Shown: positions 14,441-22,489 of the stretch, piece after piece | Position numbering within the stretch: position 1 is the first letter of the stretch | Layout of the letters: each line of letters opens with the position of its first letter | IMG/VR virus record: IMGVR_UViG_3300049893_000601 | Location: 1-38,816 of that record | Reading direction: 5' to 3' (one strand) | DNA length: 38,816 nucleotides | Source of the DNA: a virus | Made by a program: the position numbers and the translations under genes | Notes under the pieces: generated by a model | Seen by the model: the letters and a program-made list of their open reading frames with translations, nothing else | Databases searched by the model: none | Told to the model about the DNA's origin: nothing

Positions 14441-16923
14441 TAAAATAATGTCATTGTTTTAGTTCTTATTTTCATTTCTTCATTCCGCAAATGCTTAACA
14501 CCATCCGCCCAATATTCACTATTTAATTCTATACCTATACCATATCTACCCATTTTCAAAGCTTGAAACGGAACACTCATTACACCGCCAAAAGGATCTA
14601 ATACAATATCCCCCTTGTTAGAATACCTTTCAATACATCTAGCAATCAAATCTAATTGCAGTGGGCAAATATGTTTTGTAAGGTTCTTTCTAGCTTGCTC
14701 ACTGTTTAATGTATTCATCCTTACAATGTCGGTCCAAACATCTGGATTATTAGAGATTGGAGGTGTACTCATAAATGTAGTTGGTAATTTGCCTAACTCA
14801 TCTAATTTTTTACAGATTTCAACATGTCTATTATAGTCATATCCTTCTGTAAATTCAAGCTCTTTCCATATTTTTAATACAACATCCAATTCTGTTTTTC
14901 TTAAAAATTCAGAATCCAATAATCTTTCACCGTTTGACTTCCAATAAGAATGTGCATCTAATTGCCATCTTGCACGTTCATATTCTTCCTTACTGTGAAC
15001 TACTGGTAAATCTGCATAAGCGTTTGAATTATCGGACGGTGCTTTCCTAAACAACAAAACATATTCAGGAAGTCCAACTCCCATTTTAGTTCCATCTTTG
15101 CATTTTTCAGTCCAACCTAATCTATAGGTTTGGTTGTTCTCTTGCACTACATCTGTAGTAACTGTTATTCTTCCAATACAATGAAATCCATGTTTTAAAA
15201 AGTGCAACATCGTATGATCTGAAAACGGTTCAATGCTTGTGAAACCTGTGCCATTCATGTACGAATATCTTATTCTATCTTTAACGTGTACACATGCAAT
15301 TCTACCAGCTTGTAATACTCTAAATAACTCAGGTGTTAAAAAATCCATTTGTTTAAAAAAATCTTCATTTGTTTCATTATGTCCAAAACAATTATAGTTT
15401 TCAGAATATTCATAATGATTTCCAAATGGTATAGATGTAACAATCAAACCTACAGATTCATCTTTAAAGTTTTTTATTTCGGAAACATTATCATTATTGA
15501 TAGCCTTAAACTTTTCACCTTCAAATACATTTGCATTGTTGAAAAATTCACGACCTAATTCTTCCCTGTATAATTCAGAGTTAAGCCCAAAGTTTTTAAT
15601 TATATCAGTCATTTGATTTTGTAAGTTTATGTGATTATTCCATTTAGTTTCTAATGCTTTTAAAATATCTTCCTCAGCGTCTGTATAGATAATATCTATC
15701 TCACATTCTTTTTCTTGCATGAATCGGTATATCCTATGTATTGCTTGTATAAAGTCATTAAACTTATAATCAATACCAACAAATATAGCTCTGTGGCAAA
15801 AATATTGAAAGTTGCAACCGCTTCCTGCAATCTCAGGTTTCGTACTTAAATATTTATATTTACCCTCACTAAACCCTATTAAATAATCTTCTCTTTCTTC
15901 TATATCTTGCGAACCGTAAACACTTTTACATTCTTTCCCTAATCTCTTTTGTATTTCATGACGCTCTGATTCCAAATGATGCCAAATAATAAAATTATCT
16001 TTTTCGTTTTCTTTTACTATTTGCTCAGCTTTATCAATTCGATATTGTAAAGAATCTCTTTTTTCCTTACTTGCATCGGTCAATGATTTCGAACTATTGG
16101 CAAACATACCAGTTTGACCACTTCTTTTATCTACAATTAAATCACGGTTAAACTTTACTAAATGCCTGTTTATTTTTATAGGAGGTAATTCATAACCATC
16201 ATTTGAATATCCTAAATCTGAAGGCTTGGTAATAAAACAGGCCCAACTTGACATCCAAAACCAAAATTCTCTCTCTCTTTTTTTAAATAATGTTAAATTG
16301 CCCGCAGTGGTGCTATCTCGTTCAAAGAATCGGGTAAGTATTTGTCCTCTGTCCATTATGCCTAAATAATCGGCATATCCTGTTAATTCTAAATACCTAT
16401 TAGGTGAAGGTGTTGCAGTGCAAACAAATCTATAATTAATAGTTTTAAAATTATCCATTATTGCGTTTACTGTTTCTGTTTCTAGTCCACGCAAAATACT
16501 AGCTTCGTCAAACGTTACTGCAATAAATTTGGAAGCTTCAATTTGTCCTTTTCTTATTCGCTCGTAATTAGTAATATAAAAATTTACACCTTCTTCAATA
16601 TCTGTGCTATTCGTAATGTATTTAATATTTTCAATTCCAATTTTTAACCCATCCCTTTTAAATTCATGCTTAACTCCAAGAGGGCAAACAATTAAAACAT
16701 TACCGCCTTTATTTAATTGTATTTGTCTTAATGTTTCTAATTGTATTAATGTTTTACCAAGCCCGAAACTTAAAAAGTTTGCACGTCTACCCCCTTTAAT
16801 ATTCCAATATACAACGTCCCGTTGATGCGGTTTTAATAGCGGATGAATGTTTGAAATATCTATTTCAAATCCGTGCTTTTCCGCTAATCGTACTTTTGAT
16901 TCTAAAAATTCCTTATAGTTCAT
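14440..16923 (-). CDS. SNF2-type helicase fused to DNA methyltransferase
   Basis: An 827-residue fusion. The N-terminal half is a superfamily 2 helicase: Walker A SFGLGKT (about residue 52), DEAD-like FDEAS (about 138), motif III TATPSPN (about 170), and QAIHRIYRF (about 393) as motif VI. The C-terminal half is an N4/N6 amino-methyltransferase: VTSIPFGNHYEYS (about residue 490, catalytic motif, with SIPF in place of SPPY) and DPFGGVMS near 765 for S-adenosylmethionine. It would methylate phage DNA, perhaps against host restriction or during replication. Its start context is AGAGATATG. Confidence 0.85.
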   Translation of the reverse strand: MNYKEFLESKVRLAEKHGFEIDISNIHPLLKPHQRDVVYWNIKGGRRANFLSFGLGKTLIQLETLRQIQLNKGGNVLIVCPLGVKHEFKRDGLKIGIENIKYITNSTDIEEGVNFYITNYERIRKGQIEASKFIAVTFDEASILRGLETETVNAIMDNFKTINYRFVCTATPSPNRYLELTGYADYLGIMDRGQILTRFFERDSTTAGNLTLFKKREREFWFWMSSWACFITKPSDLGYSNDGYELPPIKINRHLVKFNRDLIVDKRSGQTGMFANSSKSLTDASKEKRDSLQYRIDKAEQIVKENEKDNFIIWHHLESERHEIQKRLGKECKSVYGSQDIEEREDYLIGFSEGKYKYLSTKPEIAGSGCNFQYFCHRAIFVGIDYKFNDFIQAIHRIYRFMQEKECEIDIIYTDAEEDILKALETKWNNHINLQNQMTDIIKNFGLNSELYREELGREFFNNANVFEGEKFKAINNDNVSEIKNFKDESVGLIVTSIPFGNHYEYSENYNCFGHNETNEDFFKQMDFLTPELFRVLQAGRIACVHVKDRIRYSYMNGTGFTSIEPFSDHTMLHFLKHGFHCIGRITVTTDVVQENNQTYRLGWTEKCKDGTKMGVGLPEYVLLFRKAPSDNSNAYADLPVVHSKEEYERARWQLDAHSYWKSNGERLLDSEFLRKTELDVVLKIWKELEFTEGYDYNRHVEICKKLDELGKLPTTFMSTPPISNNPDVWTDIVRMNTLNSEQARKNLTKHICPLQLDLIARCIERYSNKGDIVLDPFGGVMSVPFQALKMGRYGIGIELNSEYWADGVKHLRNEEMKIRTKTMTLF

Positions 16924-16962
16924 ATCTCTTTTTTTTATAAAACTATACTTTTGTTTGTAAAT

Positions 16963-17397
16963 TTACAAGCTAATACCCTTAATTTTTTTTAGCCTTGTCA
17001 CTTCGTTCTTGTAATATTCGTACATAGTTCTAAGTTCTAAGGCGCTTGGTTTCTTGCTATGCTGTTTTTTATAGAGCAATAAATCCCACGTTTCAGGACC
17101 ATACTTTTTATTTACAGCCTCTTTGTATTTAGCTTGTTCACCGCCTTCTGGTCCATTACATTTGGCACACTGTGAATGATTGTTCTTTTCATCGTAACGA
17201 GTTCCCCAATGTTGTCTAGGTATTCCGTGTCCACATTGAAAGTGGTCGTTCCACTTTCTTACTACTCCACATGTGATACATTTACAATATCCGTTTTCGT
17301 CTGAATCTCTTAGACGTATGTAAACGCTAAATACAGCCCATAAAGTTTTTTCTTTAAAGTTATCCTTTACGGTTTTTTTTGGGTATGGCTTAAACAT
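16963..17397 (-). CDS. ninG: NinG/Rap-like recombination protein
   Basis: A 144-residue protein matching lambda NinG: LWAVFSVYIRLRDSDENGYC, a zinc cluster CKCITCG, CGHGIPRQHW and a second pair QCAKCNGPEGG. NinG (Rap) is linked to phage recombination, acting on branched DNA. It belongs with the exonuclease and ERF genes upstream. Confidence 0.8.
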   Translation of the reverse strand: MFKPYPKKTVKDNFKEKTLWAVFSVYIRLRDSDENGYCKCITCGVVRKWNDHFQCGHGIPRQHWGTRYDEKNNHSQCAKCNGPEGGEQAKYKEAVNKKYGPETWDLLLYKKQHSKKPSALELRTMYEYYKNEVTRLKKIKGISL

Positions 17398-17578
17398 CTC
17401 CTAAATATTGTACCTCTAAAACTGTGTAGTATTCTCCTTCCTTAGCGTTGTTACGTATCCATTCGTTACACTCAGACTGTGTTCCTTCAAAAACTAGATG
17501 CGATAATAAGTTCATTACTTCTAGTTTAAATACTTGCCACTTAGATTTAACAACTTTCTTTACTTCTGTTCTATCCAT
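17390..17578 (-). CDS. Hypothetical small protein
   Basis: A 62-residue protein (MDRTEVKKVVKSKWQVFKLE...). It overlaps the NinG-like gene by eight bases and follows the hairpin element at 17593-17675. No domain recognised. Confidence 0.55.
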   Translation of the reverse strand: MDRTEVKKVVKSKWQVFKLEVMNLLSHLVFEGTQSECNEWIRNNAKEGEYYTVLEVQYLGDV

Positions 17579-17592
17579 ATGTTTTAGTTTTT

Positions 17593-17675
17593 AAAAATGG
17601 GGATTACTCCGTTTTAACGTTCACACTATAGTCTTTCCTTTTAAAGACAATTTTATAGAGTTTCAGAGGTTCCCC
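17593..17675 (-). terminator. Long hairpin, terminator or riboregulator
   Basis: On the minus strand GGGGA (17675-17671) pairs with TCCCC (17603-17599), followed by ATTTTT. Inside are CTCTG/CGGAG, CTATA/TATAG and GTCTTT-AAAAGG-AAAGAC, so the whole 80 nt folds into one long stepped stem. It lies between two genes of the recombination module and could end or attenuate transcription. Confidence 0.55.
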
Positions 17676-17681
17676 ACTTTT

Positions 17682-18053
17682 TTATTTTTGAAACATTTGA
17701 TTACTTAATTCAGTCTTGTATAGTGATATCTGAGTCCTTAGTGCTTCAATGGTATGAGTTACCGCTGCACTGCATCTTTGCGCCCACTCATACAGCATTG
17801 AATATTCACTAACTTCACCCTCTGCAAGATTCTTTATAATACTAGCTTGGTATTTTTCTTTTGCTAGTATGCGTATTGCGTCCGCTAATTTTTCACGATA
17901 TAAAGCTCCTGCCTTTGCTTGTGTTTCTGCTGCCAAAGCTGATAATATAGACATCTTTGTTAACTTTGCGTCCTTTTCTTCAGACGTGTAAGCTTCTTGG
18001 TTTATAGCCTCTTTAATCGTATTTAGATTAGTTTCTATTTCTTCCTTTTTCAT
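17682..18053 (-). CDS. Hypothetical helical protein
   Basis: A 123-residue, almost entirely helical protein. It overlaps the exonuclease stop by ATGA. Position between exonuclease and NinG-like genes suggests a recombination accessory, but no family is recognised. Confidence 0.55.
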   Translation of the reverse strand: MKKEEIETNLNTIKEAINQEAYTSEEKDAKLTKMSILSALAAETQAKAGALYREKLADAIRILAKEKYQASIIKNLAEGEVSEYSMLYEWAQRCSAAVTHTIEALRTQISLYKTELSNQMFQK

Positions 18054-18682
18054 CGCATACGATTTAAAACCTGTCTTGTTAACTTAACGTCCTTTTCGCA
18101 TTGTTCCGCTATTTCTACAAACTTACCTTCCTTAGCAAGCTGCCAAATATTCGAACTTACTCCGTTTGTCTTGTGGTTTTCTATTCCGAAAAAATCAGCA
18201 ATATTACTAAGAGATGTTTTTAATCCAAAGCTAGTACCTGCCCAAAGTTCCATCGTATCAATTATAGCTTTATCGAATCTATCACGTTTACAAAAATCTG
18301 CAAGATATGAAAGATCGTATTTCCAAGCTCTTGTACGAAGCATAGGTAAATCAAAACTCTTAATGTTGTGGCCTGCAATTAATGTAAATTGACCTAAACA
18401 ATTTGAATGTAACCACCCTGAAAAATCGGTTAGTAATTGCCGTTCGTTAGGCCCTACAAAAGTAATATCCGATTCTTCCAATTCATCTACTAGCAAGCAA
18501 CTAATACAAACTATTTGCGCCTTGTGAACTTGTAAGGCTTCCTTTTTCCATTCATCTAGTTGCTTTTCTTCAATGTCTTTTGCAATCTTCTCAGCGTCTT
18601 TTAGTCTACCATCTTGTTGCACTTGAATAGATGTGTGATCTAGCGTGCTTGGTATTGTTTCAATGTCTAAGTAAAGTATCAT
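18050..18682 (-). CDS. 3'-5' exonuclease, DnaQ/PolB-exo fold
   Basis: About 210 residues from ATG 18682, which overlaps the ERF stop as ATGA; the longer TTG start at 18712 is less likely. Exonuclease motifs are present: ExoI LYLDIETIP (Asp and Glu), ExoII AGHNIKSFDLPML and ExoIII EQCEKDVKLT. It matches the predicted PolB-related 3'-5' exonuclease family. With the ERF annealing protein it probably forms the phage recombination pair, making or trimming single strands. Confidence 0.8.
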   Translation of the reverse strand: MILYLDIETIPSTLDHTSIQVQQDGRLKDAEKIAKDIEEKQLDEWKKEALQVHKAQIVCISCLLVDELEESDITFVGPNERQLLTDFSGWLHSNCLGQFTLIAGHNIKSFDLPMLRTRAWKYDLSYLADFCKRDRFDKAIIDTMELWAGTSFGLKTSLSNIADFFGIENHKTNGVSSNIWQLAKEGKFVEIAEQCEKDVKLTRQVLNRMR

Positions 18683-19218
18683 ATCTCTAGTTCTTTTTGT
18701 ATTTGTTGCCAAACTTCCTCACTAATATTAATTTTTTCTTCAAGTTGTGTTCTGGTTTTTGTACCATCTCTTAAAGCTTTAACAACCCCAGCGTACCACT
18801 TATGCGAAGTAGTTAATTCCTCTTTCTTAGATTCCTCTTTACCGTGTTTATTTGTAGAATCACTATCTTGGGTATCATCAATAGCAAATAATCCATTTAA
18901 AGCGTACTTACGAGCGTACGAAGAAGCTGCCCCAGTTATTTGGCTAGCATCCATCCCCTTTTTAGTTTCTTCCTCTCTTGCATATCCAACAGCGTTAAAA
19001 TGATTAACCCCATCCGTTAATAGTGCCGTGGATTTTACATAAATTCGCCCTCCAACCTCTATTACTTCATCTGTTAAAATTAAGGCAAATCCAAGAGGAT
19101 TAATAATAGGCTTTACAGCCTCAACAATATCCTCACAACTTCTGTATTTATATTTACCAAAACTGTTAAACTGCCCCTTAGGAGCTTTAATTTTAGCTTG
19201 TATCTCTGATAGTTTCAT
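18679..19218 (-). CDS. erf: ERF-family single-strand annealing protein
   Basis: From ATG 19218 about 179 residues; the frame is open to 19245, but ATG 19218 has the AGAGATATG context. ERF signatures: GQFNSFGKYKYRSCEDIV near the start and QITGAASSYARKYALNGLFA followed by IDDTQDSD. ERF proteins anneal complementary single strands during phage recombination and genome circularisation. The C-terminal third is a variable linker and helix. Confidence 0.85.
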   Translation of the reverse strand: MKLSEIQAKIKAPKGQFNSFGKYKYRSCEDIVEAVKPIINPLGFALILTDEVIEVGGRIYVKSTALLTDGVNHFNAVGYAREEETKKGMDASQITGAASSYARKYALNGLFAIDDTQDSDSTNKHGKEESKKEELTTSHKWYAGVVKALRDGTKTRTQLEEKINISEEVWQQIQKELEI

Positions 19219-19222
19219 ATCT

Positions 19223-19429
19223 CTAAATTGTTTGTGTACTGTCATAAACTACTATTGTACGTAGCTCGAAGTAGTCTATTGTTCCATCTTCTCTATGTAC
19301 TTCTACTTTACGCCTTTCCTTGTCTTCTTTAATAAAAGCTTTGCTTAGTACCTCTTCGGCTTCGTCGTAAGTGAGCCCAGCGTCAACAGCGTAGTGAGCT
19401 TGTAGACTCATTAAAATTTCTCTATCCAT
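19223..19429 (-). CDS. Hypothetical small protein
   Basis: A 68-residue acidic protein (MDREILMSLQAHYAVDAGLT...) ending five bases before the ERF start. No domain recognised. Confidence 0.55.
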   Translation of the reverse strand: MDREILMSLQAHYAVDAGLTYDEAEEVLSKAFIKEDKERRKVEVHREDGTIDYFELRTIVVYDSTQTI

Positions 19430-19456
19430 TATTGTAACGCTAAGTAAATTTCATAT

Positions 19457-20200
19457 TTATAGTGTTGATTGAAGTGTTTTACAAATTTGAATATATGTTT
19501 TATACTCATTCTTTTCTGCTTCTGTATAATTTTGAGCTTGTGATAATTCTTCTCCACGTTCCTCCCATTGCTTGATTGTTAATGAAGTACATCCAATTTT
19601 AATGACATCTAAGCCCCACCAATTTACCGTATGTCTAGACCCAGTTATAAATATACTTTTTATAATTCTTGCCTTGTCGCCAATTTTTGCCCCGTCGCCA
19701 ATTGTTGCCCAGTTGCCAATTTTTGCCCAGTTGCCAATTGTTGCCCCGTCGCCAATTGTTGCCACGTCGCCAATTTTTGCCCCGTCGCCAATTTTTGCCT
19801 CGTCGCCAATTTTTGCCCAGTAGCCAATTGTTGCCCCGTAGCCAATTGTTGCCCCGTAGCCAATTTTTGCCCAGTTGCCAATTGTTGCCCCGTAGCCAAT
19901 TTTTGCCCCGTCGCCAATTGTTGCCCAGTTGCCAATTTTTGCCCAGTTGCCAATTGTTGCCCCGTCGCCAATTGTTGCCACGTCGCCAATTTTTGCCCCG
20001 TCGCCAATTTTTGCCTCGTCGCCAATTTTTGCCCAGTAGCCAATTGTTGCCCCGTAGCCAATTTTTGCCCCGTCGCCAATTTTTGCCTCGTCGCCAATTG
20101 TTATTTTTCGCATCTCAAATTCAGCTTTTAAATCGGCTATGTTTTTGTAAGTAAGCTCAATCCATCCAGAACCACTTACCCATAAGTATATTTTTCTCAT
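19457..20200 (-). CDS. Hexapeptide-repeat (left-handed beta-helix) protein
   Basis: A 247-residue protein. Residues about 34-177 are 24 consecutive hexads of the type [K/T]IG-D/Y/N-x-A, which should fold as a left-handed parallel beta-helix like LpxA-type acyltransferases, but without their catalytic extensions. A C-terminal domain follows with HTVNWWGLDVIKIGCTSLTI. At DNA level hexads 4-11 recur as hexads 16-23 with a 216-base offset and no visible difference, implying recent duplication. Similar proteins are common in Bacteroidetes phages; role unknown. ATG context is AGAGATATG. Confidence 0.75.
   Translation of the reverse strand: MRKIYLWVSGSGWIELTYKNIADLKAEFEMRKITIGDEAKIGDGAKIGYGATIGYWAKIGDEAKIGDGAKIGDVATIGDGATIGNWAKIGNWATIGDGAKIGYGATIGNWAKIGYGATIGYGATIGYWAKIGDEAKIGDGAKIGDVATIGDGATIGNWAKIGNWATIGDGAKIGDKARIIKSIFITGSRHTVNWWGLDVIKIGCTSLTIKQWEERGEELSQAQNYTEAEKNEYKTYIQICKTLQSTL
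19677..20103 (-). repeat. 18-bp tandem repeat tract
   Basis: About 24 units of an 18-base repeat (forward GCCAATTTTTGCCCCGTC and variants) encoding the hexads. A block of about 170 bases starting at 19681 recurs identically from 19897. Because the unit is a multiple of three with few stops, several other frames on both strands are open here by chance. Confidence 0.9.
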
Positions 20201-20308
20201 ATCTCTGTTAGTTTAATAGTTCCCCCTACCTTTGCAGGATCGGGGGAAACTAAAGGTTTTAATTTTCGTTTCTAATTTCCTGTCCCCGTTCTTTAGTTTC
20301 GATGTATC
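20201..20308 (-). promoter_or_regulatory. Structured 5' leader with C-rich hairpin (copy A)
   Basis: Leader between the promoter and the hexapeptide gene. GAAACTAAAG (20300-20291) pairs perfectly with CTTTAGTTTC (20255-20246), immediately followed by a CCCCC/GGGGG hairpin (20246-20222). The same two parts occur around the 62-residue ORF at 11.65-11.88 kb. It could regulate translation or transcription of the hexapeptide gene. Confidence 0.55.
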
Positions 20309-20338
20309 AAAGTTAAGTATATTTACGATAAATACAAA
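20308..20338 (-). promoter_or_regulatory. Bacteroidetes-type promoter
   Basis: Minus-strand TTTG (20338-20335), 19-base spacer, TAACTTTG (20315-20308), an exact consensus fit with the same spacing as the promoter at 11.9 kb. It drives the hexapeptide gene and the recombination/replication operon. Confidence 0.75.
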
Positions 20339-20394
20339 CAATTGTTTAGATTTTTTAGAAAATATTTTTACAATAATACATAACTAACTTATAA

Positions 20395-20637
20395 TTAGAC
20401 TATTGAATTAAGCCTTATTCGTCCGCTTTTTGTCTCTAAATCTTCGCTATCTAAGTTTAAAAGGTCGAAATCTGGAAATATTTCGCTTAACTTCTCACGA
20501 TTTTTACGACTAGGTACCATGTGGCCTTTCTCCCAAGTCCAAACTGTAGTTTTCTGAATACCCAACTTTCTAGCAACCCAAACAGATGTACAACCTCTCG
20601 CCTCTATTGCTTTTTTTAGCTTTTCGCTATACTTCAT
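20395..20637 (-). CDS. Cro/XRE-type helix-turn-helix regulator
   Basis: An 80-residue protein with an HTH at about residues 16-40 (SVWVARKLGIQKTTVWTWEK). It overlaps the spanin-like gene stop and lies on the minus side of the divergent control region, so it may be the Cro-like partner of the plus-strand HTH at 23114. Confidence 0.7.
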   Translation of the reverse strand: MKYSEKLKKAIEARGCTSVWVARKLGIQKTTVWTWEKGHMVPSRKNREKLSEIFPDFDLLNLDSEDLETKSGRIRLNSIV

Positions 20638-21185
20638 AGAATTATGTTTTTAATTAAAAATCTAACCAGCAATCCAGATATAAAGCCGATTATAAAGACT
20701 ATTAGCCAGCCTTTAAATACTTTCCAAGTGCTTTTTTCTCTATCTGGACAATCTGGTGTTATGTATGGTATTACCTCTTTAGTTTCTTTTTTATTCCATC
20801 GCTCGAAAAATACTTTTTCAATTCCGTTTTCTCGAGTGATAGTTATCTTTCCTTCTTCTACGTTATAAATAGATTTACGAGGTAGCATATTCTCGTACCT
20901 AGTTTTGTATACTAACTCTTTTACTATAGAATCTTTTACTATAGTATTGGAGCCACAAAACAAGCTTAACAAAGAATCAATTTCGTTTTTGCTTATCTGC
21001 TTTACTTGTGTTTGTACACTGTCTCTAATTATAAAGCTGTCTACTTTTGTAGTAGTGTCGATCATTTCAGGAAACTTAGCTATAAGCCTTCCCATTTTCT
21101 TCTGTGCGTGCTTTATCTGCTCAGTGCGTGTTCGGTAGCAGCTTGTAAGTAGTAGTACTGTAAGTAGTAAGATTAGTTTTTTCAT
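20634..21185 (-). CDS. Lipoprotein with C-terminal membrane segment, candidate u-spanin
   Basis: A 183-residue protein with signal and lipobox (MKKLILLLTVLLLTSC, Cys 16), a periplasmic helical/charged region, and a hydrophobic C-terminus (GWLIVFIIGFISGLLVRFLI). An outer-membrane lipid anchor plus an inner-membrane anchor in one chain is the topology of unimolecular spanins, which fuse the two membranes at the end of lysis. It sits apart from the muramidase and holin-like genes, so the role is inferred from topology only. Confidence 0.55.
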   Translation of the reverse strand: MKKLILLLTVLLLTSCYRTRTEQIKHAQKKMGRLIAKFPEMIDTTTKVDSFIIRDSVQTQVKQISKNEIDSLLSLFCGSNTIVKDSIVKELVYKTRYENMLPRKSIYNVEEGKITITRENGIEKVFFERWNKKETKEVIPYITPDCPDREKSTWKVFKGWLIVFIIGFISGLLVRFLIKNIIL

Positions 21186-21244
21186 AGTCGATTAGATTCT
21201 TCTAAAATAGGTTTTCTAAATAAGTGTAAATGCTCCATGTTAGT

Positions 21245-21451
21245 TTATTTAAACGTTTTTTTTACTTCTTCCATTGCTGCTTTCGCCATTCTAATATGAA
21301 GTTCGCTTTCTTCACGACTAACTGGGTCACTTATGTTAGCCATCGACTTATCAACCTGCAATTCTTCATCATCAAGATAATCAGCCATTATTTCAAGTAG
21401 CCTTTGCTCCATTCTTTCAAACAAAAGCTCTCTTCTATAATCGTAACTCAT
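21245..21451 (-). CDS. Hypothetical small helical protein
   Basis: A 68-residue charged helical protein (MSYDYRRELLFERMEQRLLE...). No recognised domain. Between it and the lipoprotein is an 18-codon ORF ending in ATGA with the lipoprotein start, too short to call. Confidence 0.5.
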   Translation of the reverse strand: MSYDYRRELLFERMEQRLLEIMADYLDDEELQVDKSMANISDPVSREESELHIRMAKAAMEEVKKTFK

Positions 21452-21480
21452 ATCGTTAGTTTTTGTTTGCTCTGTCTGTG

Positions 21481-21810
21481 TTAATCATTGAATGTCTCTA
21501 AAACGTGGTAGCATGGTGAATTATCAATTTCAGCAACTAATTTACCACACCTTAAACAATAGAAATTTTCCCAATGATCTGGATACGATGTTTTGTTGCC
21601 TGTACCAAAATACTCTCTACATCCACAATTTGGGCAAAAAGCAAAAGGTTTAATAGGCCAATTATCATACATTGTCTTACCATGCTCTCCAATTACAGTT
21701 TTTTTTAATTGTGCTTTAATTCTTGTTTTACTCCATCTTTTGCCTAAAATTTTTTTCTTAGCCCATCTTGGAGCTTTGCCGTATTTTAATGCATTATAAT
21801 ATTTATACAT
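21481..21810 (-). CDS. Small zinc-finger protein
   Basis: A 109-residue protein: basic N-terminus (KYGKAPRWAKKKILGKRWSK) and a zinc-ribbon pattern FCPNCGC ... YCLRCG spaced about 30 residues apart. Likely binds zinc and nucleic acid. ATG preceded by TTGAGAT, close to the local start motif. Confidence 0.6.
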   Translation of the reverse strand: MYKYYNALKYGKAPRWAKKKILGKRWSKTRIKAQLKKTVIGEHGKTMYDNWPIKPFAFCPNCGCREYFGTGNKTSYPDHWENFYCLRCGKLVAEIDNSPCYHVLETFND

Positions 21811-21813
21811 ATC

Positions 21814-21918
21814 TCAATATCTATTTAAAATGTAAAACGTAAACAAGTAAAACGCTAACCAAAAATACATATTGATGTACTCCCAGCTAACCAAATATGG
21901 TGTCATTCTCTCTAACAT
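21814..21918 (-). CDS. Tiny membrane protein
   Basis: A 34-codon ORF (MLERMTPYLVSWEYINMYFW...) with a hydrophobic aromatic stretch (FWLAFYLFTFYIL), ending three bases before the zinc-finger gene. Possibly a small membrane peptide. Confidence 0.35.
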   Translation of the reverse strand: MLERMTPYLVSWEYINMYFWLAFYLFTFYILNRY

Positions 21919-21986
21919 TTCTTTCTAGTTTCGTTTATCCCTATAAGCAAAGCAGCTAATAGAAATAAAATAGTTAAACAACTCAT
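21912..21986 (-). CDS. Tiny membrane protein
   Basis: A 24-codon ORF (MSCLTILFLLAALLIGINET...) with one membrane helix. Its ATG overlaps the preceding stop as ATGA, the only support beyond hydrophobicity. Confidence 0.35.
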   Translation of the reverse strand: MSCLTILFLLAALLIGINETRKKC

Positions 21987-22273
21987 ATAAATAACATTTC
22001 TATGTAAGGATGATAGCTTTCACCATCTTGAAAGTCTTTCGGCCTTGCCTCACATCTGATAAATTCAGGTTGTAGCTGATTTAGCGGATTGTAAACTCCT
22101 GAAAGCTCCCCTTCTATCGCTAGGTAATTCCTTGCATAAGCTCCCATACTCTCGCTATAAGGCTTATCGTTTCTTCCTGCTGCATAACAACGTTCTGTAT
22201 TATCTCCGTTGTACTGTACCCCTGACAACTTACTTAAGTCTGGGATGGCGTGTGCTCTGTCTTGTAGTTCCAT
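21983..22273 (-). CDS. Hypothetical early protein
   Basis: A 96-residue protein (MELQDRAHAIPDLSKLSGVQ...), first gene of the minus-strand early operon, immediately downstream of a consensus promoter. Ends with ATGA overlap. No domain recognised; a first-gene position suits an early host-interaction or regulatory function. Confidence 0.6.
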   Translation of the reverse strand: MELQDRAHAIPDLSKLSGVQYNGDNTERCYAAGRNDKPYSESMGAYARNYLAIEGELSGVYNPLNQLQPEFIRCEARPKDFQDGESYHPYIEMLFI

Positions 22274-22294
22274 AATCTCTAATTATTTTCTATA

Positions 22295-22324
22295 CAAATA
22301 TACTAACTTATACGATAATTCAAA
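22295..22324 (-). promoter_or_regulatory. Divergent promoter, minus side
   Basis: Minus-strand TTTG (22324-22321), 18-base spacer, TATATTTG (22302-22295). Drives the early minus operon beginning at 22273. Confidence 0.75.
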
Positions 22325-22363
22325 ACTTTTGGTTTAAAAAATAAAATATTACTTGATGTGTTT

Positions 22364-22466
22364 ACGACATTTATGTCGTGAACATACCTATTTTTCTGGT
22401 TTTAGATAAACCATTCATTTGATTTAAAGAGTTTTACAAACTATGTTTATCTAAAGTTTATCTAAA
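22364..22466. promoter_or_regulatory. Operator-like repeats in the divergent control region
   Basis: A palindrome ACGACAT-TT-ATGTCGT (22364-22379). An 11-mer GTTTATCTAAA occurs twice in tandem (22445-22455, 22456-22466) and once inverted (22401-22411). These are plausible sites for the two HTH proteins that flank the region. Confidence 0.6.
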
Positions 22467-22489
22467 TCTAAAAAATAATTGCAACTTTA

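Noticed and set aside
19677-20103. CRISPR-like array
   Set aside because: Units are contiguous 18-mers with no spacers and encode protein hexads.
19572-20154. Long plus-strand and alternative-frame ORFs across the hexapeptide tract
   Set aside because: They are open only because the 18-base repeat lacks stops; the minus-strand frame alone has non-repeat N- and C-terminal domains and a promoter.
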